DNA from: an uncultured Gemmatimonadota bacterium
GTDB taxonomy: Bacteria; Gemmatimonadota; Gemmatimonadetes; Gemmatimonadales; GWC2-71-9
Reading direction: 5' to 3'
Length of the DNA: 24,800 nt
NCBI GenBank assembly: GCA_946887295.1
Contig: CAMPKP010000035.1
Location: 1 to 24,800, forward strand
Position numbers and translations under genes: made by a program. This document shows positions 1 to 7,363 of the stretch, one piece after another. The notes beneath the pieces were generated by a model, which made no database searches, was not told where the DNA came from, and saw only the letters and a list, made by a program, of their open reading frames with translations. Within the stretch, counting starts at the first letter, position 1; every line of letters starts with the position of its first letter.

Positions 1-672
1 ATGCTCTCTCTCCTCCTCGCCCTTCAGGTCGCGGCGCCGCAGAACGACGCGCTTCCGACCGCCGGAGGCCGGGCGATCCCGATCACCTTCAGCCCCGTGG
101 GCGAGATGCGCCCGGCGCTCTCTCCCGATGGAGGGGCGGTGGCGTTTCTCCGGGGCGGGTCGCTGACCGACTCGCTGCCGGCGAGCGTATGGGTGATGAA
201 CCTGACCAACGGAACCGAGCGCGAGGTCCGTCTGCCCGGGGGCGCGGGAGCGCCGGAGCAGGTGGGCTGGACCGGTGAGGGGCGCGCGCTGGTGATCAGA
301 GCGGGCGGACGGCTCTACCGGACAGGAGCCCCGCCGGCGAGGGACGTCGCCGTGCCGGTTGCGGGAGCGGAGCGTGCCGCCGCGGAGTCGGCCCTGGCGG
401 TGCTGCTGGGCAGGCCGGTGTTCGCCCGGGCGGTGCCCTGCGCCGACGGCGAAAACCTCTGTGTGCTCGGGGACACCGGGTCGCCGGCCCTCCTGGCGGC
501 GAAGGCCCGCGAGCCGGCGCGCTGGGGAGACGATTCGGTCGCCTACCTCGAGGGCGGTCGGCTCGTGGTCCGCCCGCTCGGCGCGGGCCGTGCGCGTGTG
601 GTCGAGTGGAGCGCGGTACCTCCCCGGCCGCGACAGCCCACGGTCTTCGCGGGAGCTACCGCCGGGCGATAG
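1..672 (+). CDS. TolB/PD40-like beta-propeller protein, possibly exported; start uncertain
   Basis: The product is 223 aa from an ATG at the first base of the window. It opens with a short hydrophobic stretch (Leu-rich, residues 2-10) followed by AAPQ, which could be the end of a signal peptide. Around residues 38-75 it carries a PD40/TolB-type blade (SPDGGAVAFLRG, then VWVMN), and later segments repeat the same strand pattern (GWTGEGRALVIRAGG). This is the style of WD40-like blades found in secreted TolB-related proteins and peptidase-linked propellers. No enzyme domain is visible, and a few blades alone would not close a propeller, so it may be a remnant or a partial domain. The 3' end overlaps the convergent TetR gene by 17 nt. 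Because the window begins at the start codon, an upstream start or an N-terminal extension cannot be excluded. Confidence 0.55.
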   Translation: MLSLLLALQVAAPQNDALPTAGGRAIPITFSPVGEMRPALSPDGGAVAFLRGGSLTDSLPASVWVMNLTNGTEREVRLPGGAGAPEQVGWTGEGRALVIRAGGRLYRTGAPPARDVAVPVAGAERAAAESALAVLLGRPVFARAVPCADGENLCVLGDTGSPALLAAKAREPARWGDDSVAYLEGGRLVVRPLGAGRARVVEWSAVPPRPRQPTVFAGATAGR

Positions 673-1252
673 CGTCCCACGCGGCGACGAGGGTGAGCCC
701 GATGTGCTGGCTCTCCGACTCCCACTCCCGGGCCCCCACCCGCTCGGCGGCGAAGGCCACCAGCGCGAGCCACACGTCGGTCCACAGCTCCGGCGGGCCC
801 TCCCGCACGATCCCCTCCGCTCCACCCGCCGCGACCACGTCCCGGAGCGCATCCCGGAACTCGCGGGAGGCCTCCCGGCTTCGCTCGTCGAGGTGCTGCT
901 CGTCCCGGTTGCGCAGCAGCATGCGGGTGAGTGACGGATCGCGCGAGGCCGCGTCCAGCAGTCGGCGCGCGATCGCCTCGAGCCGCTCGGGAACGGGGTG
1001 GCCGCCGTTCGGCTCGGGCTCCTTCACCAGGCCCGCGCCCCAACGCTGGGCGTTCCGGTACACCTCGTTCAGCAGATGCTCCTTGCCGCTGAAATGGCGG
1101 TAGATGGTTCCCTCGGCGACGCCGGCTCGCGCCGCGATCGCCGGCGTGGTCGTCGCGCGGAAGCCGACGGTGGTGTAGAGGTCGAGTGCGGCGCGGAGCA
1201 GACGCTGGCGGGTGGCCTCACCGTCGCGTCGTGGAGGCGTGGGATTCGACAT
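656..1252 (-). CDS. TetR/AcrR-family transcriptional regulator
   Basis: The protein is 198 aa, the usual TetR size. Residues about 11-57 form the TetR helix-turn-helix: a leading helix RQRLLRAALDLYTTVGF, then TTTPAIAARAGVAEGTIYRHF with the family signature GVAEGTIYRHFSGKEHLL. The rest is the helical ligand-binding and dimer domain, too variable to predict a ligand. I place the start at the ATG at 1252; an in-frame GTG at 1258 would add two residues. A TACTTT box at 1259-1264 puts the predicted transcription start on the ATG itself, and no Shine-Dalgarno precedes it. It is divergent from the saccharopine-dehydrogenase-like gene with 96 nt between starts, and TetR proteins commonly control their divergent neighbour and themselves. 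That target is inference. Confidence 0.9.
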   Translation of the reverse strand: MSNPTPPRRDGEATRQRLLRAALDLYTTVGFRATTTPAIAARAGVAEGTIYRHFSGKEHLLNEVYRNAQRWGAGLVKEPEPNGGHPVPERLEAIARRLLDAASRDPSLTRMLLRNRDEQHLDERSREASREFRDALRDVVAAGGAEGIVREGPPELWTDVWLALVAFAAERVGAREWESESQHIGLTLVAAWDAIARR

Positions 1253-1258
1253 GGACAC

Positions 1259-1264
1259 AAAGTA
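1259..1264 (-). promoter_or_regulatory. Candidate -10 box of the tetR-like gene (leaderless)
   Basis: On the minus strand TACTTT ends 7 nt before the ATG at 1252, so transcription would start at the start codon. No good -35 hexamer is visible at 16-18 nt. This is a sequence-only call. Confidence 0.35.
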
Positions 1265-1281
1265 AGGGTGAACCGGCTCGG

Positions 1282-1310
1282 TTGAAGGTGACCGGTGGCC
1301 CGGCTATTCT
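1282..1310 (+). promoter_or_regulatory. Sigma70-like promoter of the saccharopine-dehydrogenase-like gene
   Basis: TTGAAG (1282-1287), a 17-nt spacer and TATTCT (1305-1310) predict a start near 1317 and a leader of about 32 nt before the ATG at 1349. It lies in the divergent region shared with the TetR gene, so the regulator could bind here, although I see no clear palindrome. Confidence 0.55.
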
Positions 1311-1348
1311 CCGGGGCTTTGTGCGATCACTTTCTCTCGGGGTTTTCC

Positions 1349-2491
1349 ATGAAAATGATGGTCCTCGGTGCCGGGCTTCAGGGTTGCGCCTGCGCATACG
1401 ATCTCCTTCAGAACCCGGCCATCAGCCAGGTCACGCTGGCGGATCTGCGTCCGGGCCAGCTCCCGCAGTTCCTCGCGGGAGACTGGAGTGGACGGCTCCG
1501 TCCGCTCCGCCTCGACGTCACCGATGTCGCGGCGGTAAAGGAGGCGTTGCAGGGTCACGCGGCGGTCATGAGCGCGATCCCGTACTACTATAACGCGCCC
1601 ATGGCGCGCGCGGCGGTGGATGTCGGCTGCCACTTTGCCGATCTCGGTGGAAACACCGAGATCGTCTTCGAGCAGAAGAAGCTCGATGCGCCGGCCGCGG
1701 CGAAGGGCCTGTCGGTGATTCCCGATTGCGGCCTCGCCCCGGGAATGGTGAACATCCTCGCCGCGGAAGGCATCCGCCGTCTCGATCGCGCCGAGCGGGT
1801 GAAGGTGTACGTGGGAGGTCTGCCGCAGAGCCCCGAGCCGCCGCTCAACTATCAGATCGTCTATTCGCTCGAGGGCGCGCTCGACTACTACACCACCCCC
1901 TCCTGGATCCTGCGGGGCGGGCGGCCGGTGCAGGTGGACGCGCTGAGCGAGCTGGAGCCGATCGAGTTCCCGTCACCCGTCGGCACGCTGGAGGCGTTCC
2001 ACACCGGCGGCGGCATCAGCACCCTCCCCTTCGCCTACGAGGGGAAGGTCGACGTCATGGAGTACAAGACGCTGCGCTATCCCGGCCACGCGGCGATCAT
2101 GCGCCCGATCCGGGAGCTGGGATTGCTCGACATCAAGCCGGTCGAGGTGAAAGGGCAGACGGTGGTGCCGCGTGACGTCTTCATCGCGTCGGTTTCCCCC
2201 CGGCTGCACAAGCCGCAGGGCCGCGATCTCGTGGCGCTCCAGGTCCAGGTCTCGGGGGTGAAGGACGGAAAGCAGCGCCAGATCGGGTTCCGACTGATCG
2301 ACTACTTCGATGCCGAGCACGGGATCAGCGCGATGATGCGGACGACCGGATACTCGCTGTCGGTCACCGGGCAGATGCAGGCCGACGGGCGGGTGACCCT
2401 CAAGGGCGTGCACACTCCCGACGAGGCCATTCCGTTTCGCGCCTACGTGGACGAGCTGGGCAAGCGTGGCGTGCGAATCGAGGAACTCTAG
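1349..2491 (+). CDS. Saccharopine dehydrogenase-family NAD(P)-dependent oxidoreductase
   Basis: The product is 380 aa. Residues 1-130 are a Rossmann fold with an N-terminal GAGLQG dinucleotide loop (residues 7-12), an acidic residue ending strand 2 (LADLRP), and the family's AVMSAIPYYYN and HFADLGGNTEI segments. The C-terminal half matches the saccharopine-dehydrogenase catalytic domain layout, including DCGLAPGMVNILA. Family members include saccharopine reductase and lysine 6-dehydrogenase. The VIPDCGLAPGMVNILA block and the length resemble lysine 6-dehydrogenase-type proteins, but the substrate cannot be read from sequence alone. The start is set at ATG 1349 because the Rossmann strand begins there and a promoter lies at 1282-1310; an upstream in-frame start at 1295 would fall inside the promoter. 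The thioredoxin-like gene follows after 24 nt, so the two are probably co-transcribed. Confidence 0.85.
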   Translation: MKMMVLGAGLQGCACAYDLLQNPAISQVTLADLRPGQLPQFLAGDWSGRLRPLRLDVTDVAAVKEALQGHAAVMSAIPYYYNAPMARAAVDVGCHFADLGGNTEIVFEQKKLDAPAAAKGLSVIPDCGLAPGMVNILAAEGIRRLDRAERVKVYVGGLPQSPEPPLNYQIVYSLEGALDYYTTPSWILRGGRPVQVDALSELEPIEFPSPVGTLEAFHTGGGISTLPFAYEGKVDVMEYKTLRYPGHAAIMRPIRELGLLDIKPVEVKGQTVVPRDVFIASVSPRLHKPQGRDLVALQVQVSGVKDGKQRQIGFRLIDYFDAEHGISAMMRTTGYSLSVTGQMQADGRVTLKGVHTPDEAIPFRAYVDELGKRGVRIEEL

Positions 2492-2515
2492 GTCGCGGCC
2501 GGGTGTTCGGTCCGC

Positions 2516-3046
2516 ATGAGAGATTTCAGGGAGCTGTGGGAGCGGGCGCTGTCCTATGAGGCGTTCGTAGGCGGGAGCGAGCAGCACCGGGGCCTGTGGG
2601 ACGGCATCTACCGGATCGTGCGGATCCCCGAATGGGCCTTTCAGGCCGTGCCGCTCGGCACCAGGCGCCGGCTGCTGGTGATCGCCGAAGACTGGTGCGG
2701 CGACGCCTCCAGCACGATCCCCATCCTCGCCCGCTTCGCCGACGCGGCGCCGGGAATGGAGCTCCGGGTGCTCCGGCGGGACGAGGAGCCCGAGCTGATG
2801 GACGAGTATCTCACCAACGGCGCCCGCTCCATCCCCGTCGTCATCGTGCTGGACGAGAACTACCGCCCGCTGGGCCGCTGGGGCCCCCGGCCGAGCGCCC
2901 TGCAGGCGTGGGTGCTCGAGAATCGGCCCCTGGTGCCGAAGGCCGAGCTGTATCCCCAGATCCGGCGGTGGTACGCGAGAGATCGGGGAGAATCGACTCT
3001 CAGGGAAGTGCTCGCGGTCGCCGGGCTGGGGAAGTCGGCCGCGTAG
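2516..3046 (+). CDS. Thioredoxin-fold family protein with a single active-site cysteine
   Basis: The product is 176 aa. A thioredoxin fold spans about residues 50-145: strand LLVIAEDW, the active-site position WCGDA (Cys61), and the cis-proline region ARSIPVVIVLDE. The motif has only the first cysteine, with CGDA in place of CxxC. This places it in the thioredoxin family of small cytosolic proteins that carry W-C-G-D and probably do not act as dithiol oxidoreductases; redox or thiol-transfer activity by one Cys is possible. There is no signal peptide. It starts 24 nt after the saccharopine-dehydrogenase-like gene and ends 3 nt before the stop of the convergent outer-membrane gene. Confidence 0.8.
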   Translation: MRDFRELWERALSYEAFVGGSEQHRGLWDGIYRIVRIPEWAFQAVPLGTRRRLLVIAEDWCGDASSTIPILARFADAAPGMELRVLRRDEEPELMDEYLTNGARSIPVVIVLDENYRPLGRWGPRPSALQAWVLENRPLVPKAELYPQIRRWYARDRGESTLREVLAVAGLGKSAA

Positions 3047-3049
3047 CCG

Positions 3050-4243
3050 CTAGAACATCCAGCCATTCCCCACCGAGAAGTTGAACCCGTCGGGCCCGCC
3101 GGCAAAATTGAACGTGAAGATCGTGGATCTGAGGATCCGCAGCGCGATGCCTCCCCCGCCGCCGACGTGCAGGTCCTCGGTGGTCAGGCGGAAGGCCTCC
3201 CTCTCGAAGACCCTGCCGGCATCGACGAAGGCGAGCAGCGTGATCGCGCCGAGATCGCCGAAGGGAAGCAGGTCGTGCCGGACCTCCAGGTTGCCGAAGA
3301 GCGTCCCCTTGCCGGCGAAGCGCCCGGTATCGAAGGAGCGATGGGAGTACTCGCCTCCCAGCACCGGCACCTGATCGTTCCAGGTGGGAAGATCGAATCG
3401 GGCGTAGAGGGTCGGCGTACCGCCCATGCCGGATCCCACGATCCGCGCGGCGACCACCGTCCCCTCCCGCAGCGGCAGGTATCCCCGCACGACCCCGTAG
3501 AGCCTGGTATATCCGTCGCCGCCGCTCCCGGCCTGCGCGCCCGCCTCGGCGAAGATCCCCCGCAGCGTGTTGAACTCGTTGTCGCGCGTGTCGTAGACCA
3601 GCGCGAGACGTCCGGAGACGTCGTCCTCCTCCAGGCCATCGCCGAAGTCGTCGTCGAACACCGAGGGCCCCGGCAGGGTGGTGAACCGCACCTGTCGGAC
3701 GTCGGTCCTGAGCGCCACCTGGAGCGGTCCCCGGATGCGGCGGGTGACCTCGACCCGTCCCTCGTATCTGATCCGCCGGACCCGGAACAGGAAGGGCGTG
3801 GCGTCACTCACCAGGTCCTTGTTGTACTCCGTGTCGTTCCCCAGACCGAAATACCCGAACCGCGCCAGGCGCTCGGCGGCCAGTGAGGCGTCGAGTCGCC
3901 AGTCCTTCCACAGGCCGGGGGCGCGGAACCGCACCGCGGCGTAGCGGGTTCCCCTGAAGCTCGTGCCGGCTGCGCCGTCGAGCGCCGCGGTGTAGGTCGT
4001 CTGCGCCTCGTATGGAGCGGGCTGCCAGTAGCGGATCCTGGCGGAGATCACCGGCCCATCGTTCGCCATGCCGCTGAAGTAGGGGAAGTAGCTGGTGCGC
4101 CACGGCGGGCCGGAGTCGTCCTCCTCACTCTCCTGGGCAGCCAGGGCGGGCGCTCCCGCCGCCGCGAGCGCCAGCAGCGCCGGCAACAGCAGCGCGGACA
4201 CCAGCAGGCGGCGAGGCCGTGGTCGGGTCGGGCGAGCCTGCAT
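3050..4243 (-). CDS. Omp85/BamA-type surface-antigen outer-membrane beta-barrel protein
   Basis: The product is 397 aa. It begins with a basic stretch and a long hydrophobic core ending APALAAQ, a clear signal peptide with cleavage near residue 35. The remainder is alternating aromatic/polar strands typical of a 16-strand Omp85 (bacterial surface antigen, D15) C-terminal barrel, with YDTRDNEFNTLRG, GGEYSHRSFDTGRFAGKGTLFGNLEVRHDL and LLAFVDAGRVF resembling conserved barrel blocks. It ends in Phe (GWMF), the usual C-terminal recognition residue for outer-membrane insertion. POTRA domains are absent, so this is a stand-alone barrel rather than BamA itself, perhaps similar to patatin-linked or YaeT-like barrels. 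GGAGG lies at 4251-4255, a good spacing before the ATG, and a strong promoter is at 4279-4307. Confidence 0.8.
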   Translation of the reverse strand: MQARPTRPRPRRLLVSALLLPALLALAAAGAPALAAQESEEDDSGPPWRTSYFPYFSGMANDGPVISARIRYWQPAPYEAQTTYTAALDGAAGTSFRGTRYAAVRFRAPGLWKDWRLDASLAAERLARFGYFGLGNDTEYNKDLVSDATPFLFRVRRIRYEGRVEVTRRIRGPLQVALRTDVRQVRFTTLPGPSVFDDDFGDGLEEDDVSGRLALVYDTRDNEFNTLRGIFAEAGAQAGSGGDGYTRLYGVVRGYLPLREGTVVAARIVGSGMGGTPTLYARFDLPTWNDQVPVLGGEYSHRSFDTGRFAGKGTLFGNLEVRHDLLPFGDLGAITLLAFVDAGRVFEREAFRLTTEDLHVGGGGGIALRILRSTIFTFNFAGGPDGFNFSVGNGWMF

Positions 4244-4278
4244 GTGGGCGCCTCCGGGGGGCGGTGAATGAACCCCGG

Positions 4279-4307
4279 GATTTAGGAAGGCGGGTGACGG
4301 AAGTCAA
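4279..4307 (-). promoter_or_regulatory. Sigma70-like promoter of the Omp85-type gene
   Basis: On the minus strand TTGACT (4302-4307), a 17-nt spacer and TAAATC (4279-4284) give a predicted start near 4272 and a leader of about 29 nt that contains the GGAGG ribosome site. Confidence 0.65.
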
Positions 4308-4319
4308 ATCGGCGATTGC

Positions 4320-4348
4320 TTGATGCCGGTTCCCGGGCGCCATAGCTT
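4320..4348 (+). promoter_or_regulatory. Sigma70-like promoter, apparently leaderless, for the gene at 4355
   Basis: TTGATG (4320-4325), a 17-nt spacer and TAGCTT (4343-4348) put the predicted transcription start at 4355, exactly on the TTG start codon of the next gene. No Shine-Dalgarno precedes that codon, which fits a leaderless mRNA. Confidence 0.55.
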
Positions 4349-4354
4349 GCGCAC

Positions 4355-5014
4355 TTGCGTCTGCCCCCGATCCTCCAGCACGCGCTCGACCGGGCCGGCG
4401 GCCCGAGCGACGAGCCGCTCCGCCTGGTGCGGATCACCGCCGGCGTCCTGCTGCTCTTCGGGACCCTGGTGGCGATCGCGCTGGCCCTCTCGGGCATCGC
4501 GCCGCGTGCGATCAGGCTGGTCGGTGTCTTCTGGGCGATCTACGGCTTCGTCGTGGGACTGACCAGCGGCATCCTGGAGCCGGCGATCGACGGATTCGCG
4601 CATGCGCTGGCCAATCTGGGGCTTACGCGCGTGGGAGGTGGATACTCGGCGATCGAGACGCTGGTGGCCCGGGGCGAGATCGCCGCCGCCGCGGAGGCCT
4701 ACCGGGAGCGGGCCCAGGACCCGGGGAGCCGGGTGGAAGCCACGGTCCGGAGGGCGGCGCTGCTCGGCGCCCTGGGCCAGCCCGAGACCGCGCTGGTCGA
4801 GCTGGATGGCCTCCGGCGCTTGCGGCTGTCCCCGGCCGACGACCTCCGCGTCGGCGTGGCCCTGGTGGACGTATACGATCGGCGGCTCGGCGATCCGGGA
4901 CGGGCGATGGCCGAGCTGCGCCGGCTCATCGACCGCCATCCCGGCGAACGCGCGGTGCGGCAGCTGCGCCGCGCACTGGCCGAGCTCAAGGCGGAGCATC
5001 TGGAGTCGCTATGA
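4355..5014 (+). CDS. Two-TM membrane protein with TPR-like C-terminal region
   Basis: The product is 219 aa from a TTG codon. Two hydrophobic segments (about residues 25-47 and 52-72) form a membrane hairpin. The remainder (about 95-219) is helical with alanine/arginine-rich antiparallel repeats (ARGEIAAAAEAYRERAQ, ALLGALGQPETALVELDGLRRLRL, RLGDPGRAMAELRRLIDRHPGE) that read as degenerate TPRs, a protein-interaction scaffold. No catalytic domain is visible. The start is supported by the promoter, which places the transcript start on this codon; no ATG lies nearby in frame before the hydrophobic segment. The stop overlaps the next gene's ATG by 4 nt (ATGA), so the two are translated together. 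A specific function is not recognisable. Confidence 0.75.
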   Translation: MRLPPILQHALDRAGGPSDEPLRLVRITAGVLLLFGTLVAIALALSGIAPRAIRLVGVFWAIYGFVVGLTSGILEPAIDGFAHALANLGLTRVGGGYSAIETLVARGEIAAAAEAYRERAQDPGSRVEATVRRAALLGALGQPETALVELDGLRRLRLSPADDLRVGVALVDVYDRRLGDPGRAMAELRRLIDRHPGERAVRQLRRALAELKAEHLESL

Positions 5015-5679
5015 CCCGATTGATATTCTGGGACGTGGACACGCTCCACGATTTCATGAAGAGCGACGGCAGGCTGTACGTGTCGGGCGCGGAGGAGATC
5101 ATCCCCGTCGTCCGGACGCTCACCGACTTCGCCCACGACCATCACATTCCCATCGTGGCTTCGGCTGACGACCACGACACGTCCGACGCCGAGATCAGCG
5201 ACGATCCCGACTGGAAGACCACATTTCCGCCGCATTGCATGCGGGGCACGCCGGGTCAGCTGAAGATCGCCGAGACCGCGTTGCGGGATCCGCTGGTGAT
5301 CGAGCCCGAGCCCCAGGATCCCGGGGCCCTGGCCCACCGCATCCTGAGCCACCGCGGCGATTTCCTGCTGCACAAGCACACGGTGGACGTGTTCAGCAAC
5401 GCGAACACGGTGACGCTGCTCCGCACGCTCGAGCCCGAGGCCGTCGTGATCTACGGCGTCGCGACCGACTTCTGCGACCGCTATACCGTCGAGGGGCTGC
5501 TGCGTCATTCACCCCGCAGCCGGCTCTACCTGGTGACCGACGCCATCAGGGCGATCTATCCCGAGGAGGGCGAGCGGCTGGTGGCGGGGTGGCGGGAGCG
5601 CGGCGTGCAGGCCCTGGAGTCGAGCGAGGTCGTGGCCGGCGGTGTCCTGGATGGATACCTGGTGAGCCCATCGGTGTGA
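5011..5679 (+). CDS. Isochorismatase-fold cysteine hydrolase (nicotinamidase-like)
   Basis: The product is 222 aa. The triad of the isochorismatase/nicotinamidase fold is visible: Asp8 in FWDVD, Lys122 in LHKHTVDVFSN, and nucleophile Cys155 in GVATDFCDRYTV. Residues 72-83 (FPPHCMRGTPGQ) match the nicotinamidase FPxHCxxGTPG block, and DDHD (53-56) could supply the metal-site ligands. These features favour an amidase of the nicotinamidase type, which hydrolyses nicotinamide to nicotinate in NAD salvage. The substrate is not proven, since isochorismatase-fold enzymes also act on other amides. There is no signal peptide. It overlaps the upstream membrane/TPR gene by 4 nt, so the two are coupled. 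A weak hairpin (5691-5704) follows the stop. Confidence 0.85.
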   Translation: MTRLIFWDVDTLHDFMKSDGRLYVSGAEEIIPVVRTLTDFAHDHHIPIVASADDHDTSDAEISDDPDWKTTFPPHCMRGTPGQLKIAETALRDPLVIEPEPQDPGALAHRILSHRGDFLLHKHTVDVFSNANTVTLLRTLEPEAVVIYGVATDFCDRYTVEGLLRHSPRSRLYLVTDAIRAIYPEEGERLVAGWRERGVQALESSEVVAGGVLDGYLVSPSV

Positions 5680-5976
5680 TCCACGGCACAGCGGGGCACC
5701 CCGCCCGACCTATCTTGCGACGCAGTGGGAGCATGGTAAAACGGAGCCGTGCGAGACGTCCGATAACAGCCCTGAGTCCCCTGCTCTGAGGCCGGACGAG
5801 CCGTTGACCCTCTGCGCTCATTGTTGATCCCTTCAAATTCCCTTCTCAATCAACATCTCGCAGGGAACGGGCCTCGTGCCCGTTCCACCCACCTTGTCCG
5901 GCCGCCAGTGTGACGCGACCCACGGCGCCCGGGTCCGCCTTCCGCGAGCGTGCACTCTTCTCACACGGGAGCACTT
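5680..5976. other. Intergenic region with two hairpins and an inverted TGTTGAT repeat
   Basis: These 297 nt hold no convincing gene. A hairpin at 5691-5704 (GCGGG/CCCGC, 4-nt loop) follows the hydrolase gene but has no T run. A 9-bp perfect stem with 5-nt loop spans 5864-5886 (GGAACGGGC/GCCCGTTCC), just upstream of the basic-protein gene. TGTTGAT (5822-5828) and ATCAACA (5849-5855) form an inverted repeat in the most AT-rich part. TATCTT (5711-5716) resembles a -10 box and is followed by an 18-codon frame at 5733-5789 that I do not call a gene. Confidence 0.45.
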
Positions 5977-6414
5977 ATGCCTCGCGGCGACAAGTCCTCA
6001 TATACCGGCAAGCAGAAGCGACAGGCGGAGCACATCGAGGAGGGTTACGAGGCACGTGGCACGCCTAAGAAAGAGGCGAAGCGGCGCGCCTGGGCGACGG
6101 TGAACAAGGAGACCGGCGGGGGCAAGAAGAGCGGTTCGGGACGAGGCAAGAAGGTCAATCGGGCGCCGTCGCGAAAGGGCGGCAAGAAGGGCGGCCAGGC
6201 CGCGGCGAGGCGCCCCAAGGCGGCGAGATCGGCCTCGGCCCGCAAGGCGGCCGCGACGCGCAAGCGCCGCGCCGGTACCGCGGCCCGCAAAGGCCGGAGC
6301 GGCACCGCGGCCCGCAAACGCCGGGGTGGCACCGCGACCGGAAAGCGCCGGAGCGGCACCGCGACTGGAAAGCGCCGCGGCGGCACGGCCAGCCGGAAGC
6401 GCTCTTCCCGGTAG
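5977..6414 (+). CDS. Small basic DNA-binding-like protein with H1-like repeat tail
   Basis: The product is 145 aa. Residues 1-50 (MPRGDKSSYTGKQKRQAEHI, then the EEGYEARG and RRAWATVNKETGGGKKSG segments) match a widespread short bacterial family often annotated as plasmid stabilization protein, whose function is unproven. Residues 50-145 are almost entirely K/R/A/G/T, resembling histone H1-like and AlgP-like tails, so nucleic-acid or nucleoid binding is plausible. The end is a five-copy 9-residue repeat (GTAxxKxxR type). The start is ATG 5977 because GGGAG (5967-5971) lies 5 nt before it and the conserved family N terminus begins there; an in-frame GTG at 5950 is less likely. It is a lone gene, preceded by a 9-bp hairpin and followed by 188 nt of spacer. 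Confidence 0.8.
   Translation: MPRGDKSSYTGKQKRQAEHIEEGYEARGTPKKEAKRRAWATVNKETGGGKKSGSGRGKKVNRAPSRKGGKKGGQAAARRPKAARSASARKAAATRKRRAGTAARKGRSGTAARKRRGGTATGKRRSGTATGKRRGGTASRKRSSR
6274..6408 (+). repeat. Five tandem 27-bp repeats encoding a basic 9-residue unit
   Basis: Units begin at 6274, 6301, 6328, 6355 and 6382, each 27 bp and starting GGTACCG, GGCACC or GGCACGG. They encode GTA[A/T/S]xKxRx units at the C terminus of the H1-like protein. Units 3 and 4 differ at only a few bases, so recent duplication or slippage is likely; the last unit is the most diverged. Confidence 0.85.
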
Positions 6415-6602
6415 CCGCTGCAGACGGGGCCAAGTCCTTGCGCGCAGCCGTAGTAGCCGACTCTGGTGGCCCGTCTCACGTCCCGAGTGGCCACGCTTCA
6501 CAGCGCAAAAGCTCGGGATCCGGCATGCTGAGTCCGCCGGGCGAGCGCCCGGTGCCGCCCCGTGATGCTGCGTGGCAGGCTCGTTATTTCTCGGGAGAGT
6601 CT

Positions 6603-7232
6603 ATGTCGATCCTGAAGCTACGTGGGACGCTGCCGGCACTGCTGACCGCCGCGGCCGTGGCGGTCGCGGTGCCCGGCACGGCGCAGGCCCAGGGTGGTGT
6701 CAGCCTGGTGCCATGGGCGGGCGCCTACATCCCCACTCGAAATTCGTTCGAGGACCTGGACAACGCGGCCTTCGACCGCGACATCAGCGTCATCGGAGGC
6801 GCCCGGCTGACCTTCTGGGGGACCGGAATTCTGGGCTTCGAGGCCACCGGCGGGTATTCCCCCGCGCGAGTCGGGGGGGAGACCATCAACGAGCGGAATA
6901 CCAACCTGTTCGCGGCGAGCGGGCGGCTGCTGCTGGCCCTGAGCCCGGTCACCAACCCGGTCGGGTTTTACATCGGCGCCGGCCCCGCGCTGCTCGTCCG
7001 CGGCAGGAACGTGTTGAACGAGGATCGGAGCAACACCGACTTCGGCGGCACGGCAGGCGCCGGCCTCCGGTTCGCGCTCGGCGAGAGCGGCCGCTCGGCG
7101 ATCCGCCTCGATTTCGAGGACTACTTCTACAACGGTGACTTCGGCGGGGGCGACGAGTTCCAGAACGACCTGGTGGCGTCGCTTGGACTCGAGTTCGCGC
7201 TCGGCGGACGGGCCGACTCGAACCAGCCATAG
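6603..7232 (+). CDS. Secreted outer-membrane beta-barrel protein
   Basis: The product is 209 aa. A classic signal peptide spans residues 1-29 (basic start, hydrophobic AAAVAVAVPG core, then AQA|Q). The mature part is a run of amphipathic strands with aromatic girdle residues (SLVPWAGAYIP, ARLTFWGTGILGFEATGGYSP, GFYIGAGPALLVRG, GAGLRFALGE, FQNDLVASLGLEFALGG), the layout of an 8-stranded OmpA-like/OmpW-like barrel. No OmpA peptidoglycan domain follows, so it is a barrel only; specificity is unknown. GGGAG (6593-6597) precedes the ATG at 6603 with 5 nt spacing. In-frame upstream starts at 6438 would put the signal peptide inside the protein and are rejected. The gene ends before a 16-bp perfect hairpin, so it is monocistronic. 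Confidence 0.8.
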   Translation: MSILKLRGTLPALLTAAAVAVAVPGTAQAQGGVSLVPWAGAYIPTRNSFEDLDNAAFDRDISVIGGARLTFWGTGILGFEATGGYSPARVGGETINERNTNLFAASGRLLLALSPVTNPVGFYIGAGPALLVRGRNVLNEDRSNTDFGGTAGAGLRFALGESGRSAIRLDFEDYFYNGDFGGGDEFQNDLVASLGLEFALGGRADSNQP

Positions 7233-7260
7233 TGCGACCTTTCTACGGCGAACACCAGCA

Positions 7261-7296
7261 CGACGAGGGGCGCGGCCGAAGCCGCGCCCCTCGTCG
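7261..7296. terminator. Strong 16-bp hairpin, likely terminator of the barrel gene
   Basis: A perfect 16-bp stem (7261-7276 with 7281-7296) closes a CGAA tetraloop, 28 nt after the stop of the beta-barrel gene and ahead of the convergent ligase gene. The downstream run is only CGTTCG, so it lacks a T tract; very stable G+C stems of this kind may still terminate or block read-through into the opposing operon. Confidence 0.7.
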
Positions 7297-7363
7297 CGTT
7301 CGTCGCCGCCGGGGCGATACCCGGCGAGGTGGTCTCAGGGTGGCGACTTCGGGAGGCCGCCGG

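Noticed and set aside
1295..1348. 18-residue N-terminal extension of the saccharopine-dehydrogenase-like protein
   Set aside because: It overlaps the predicted promoter and would put residues before the Rossmann strand that begins at ATG 1349.
5733..5789. 18-codon reading frame MVKRSRARRPITALSPLL after a TATCTT box
   Set aside because: No -35 box, no recognisable family and only a poorly spaced GGGAG; the arginine-rich content is expected by chance in this G+C-rich DNA.
7261..7296. Attachment site or mobile-element end
   Set aside because: The perfect repeat is a short-loop hairpin between convergent genes, best explained as a terminator; no integrase or duplication is nearby.
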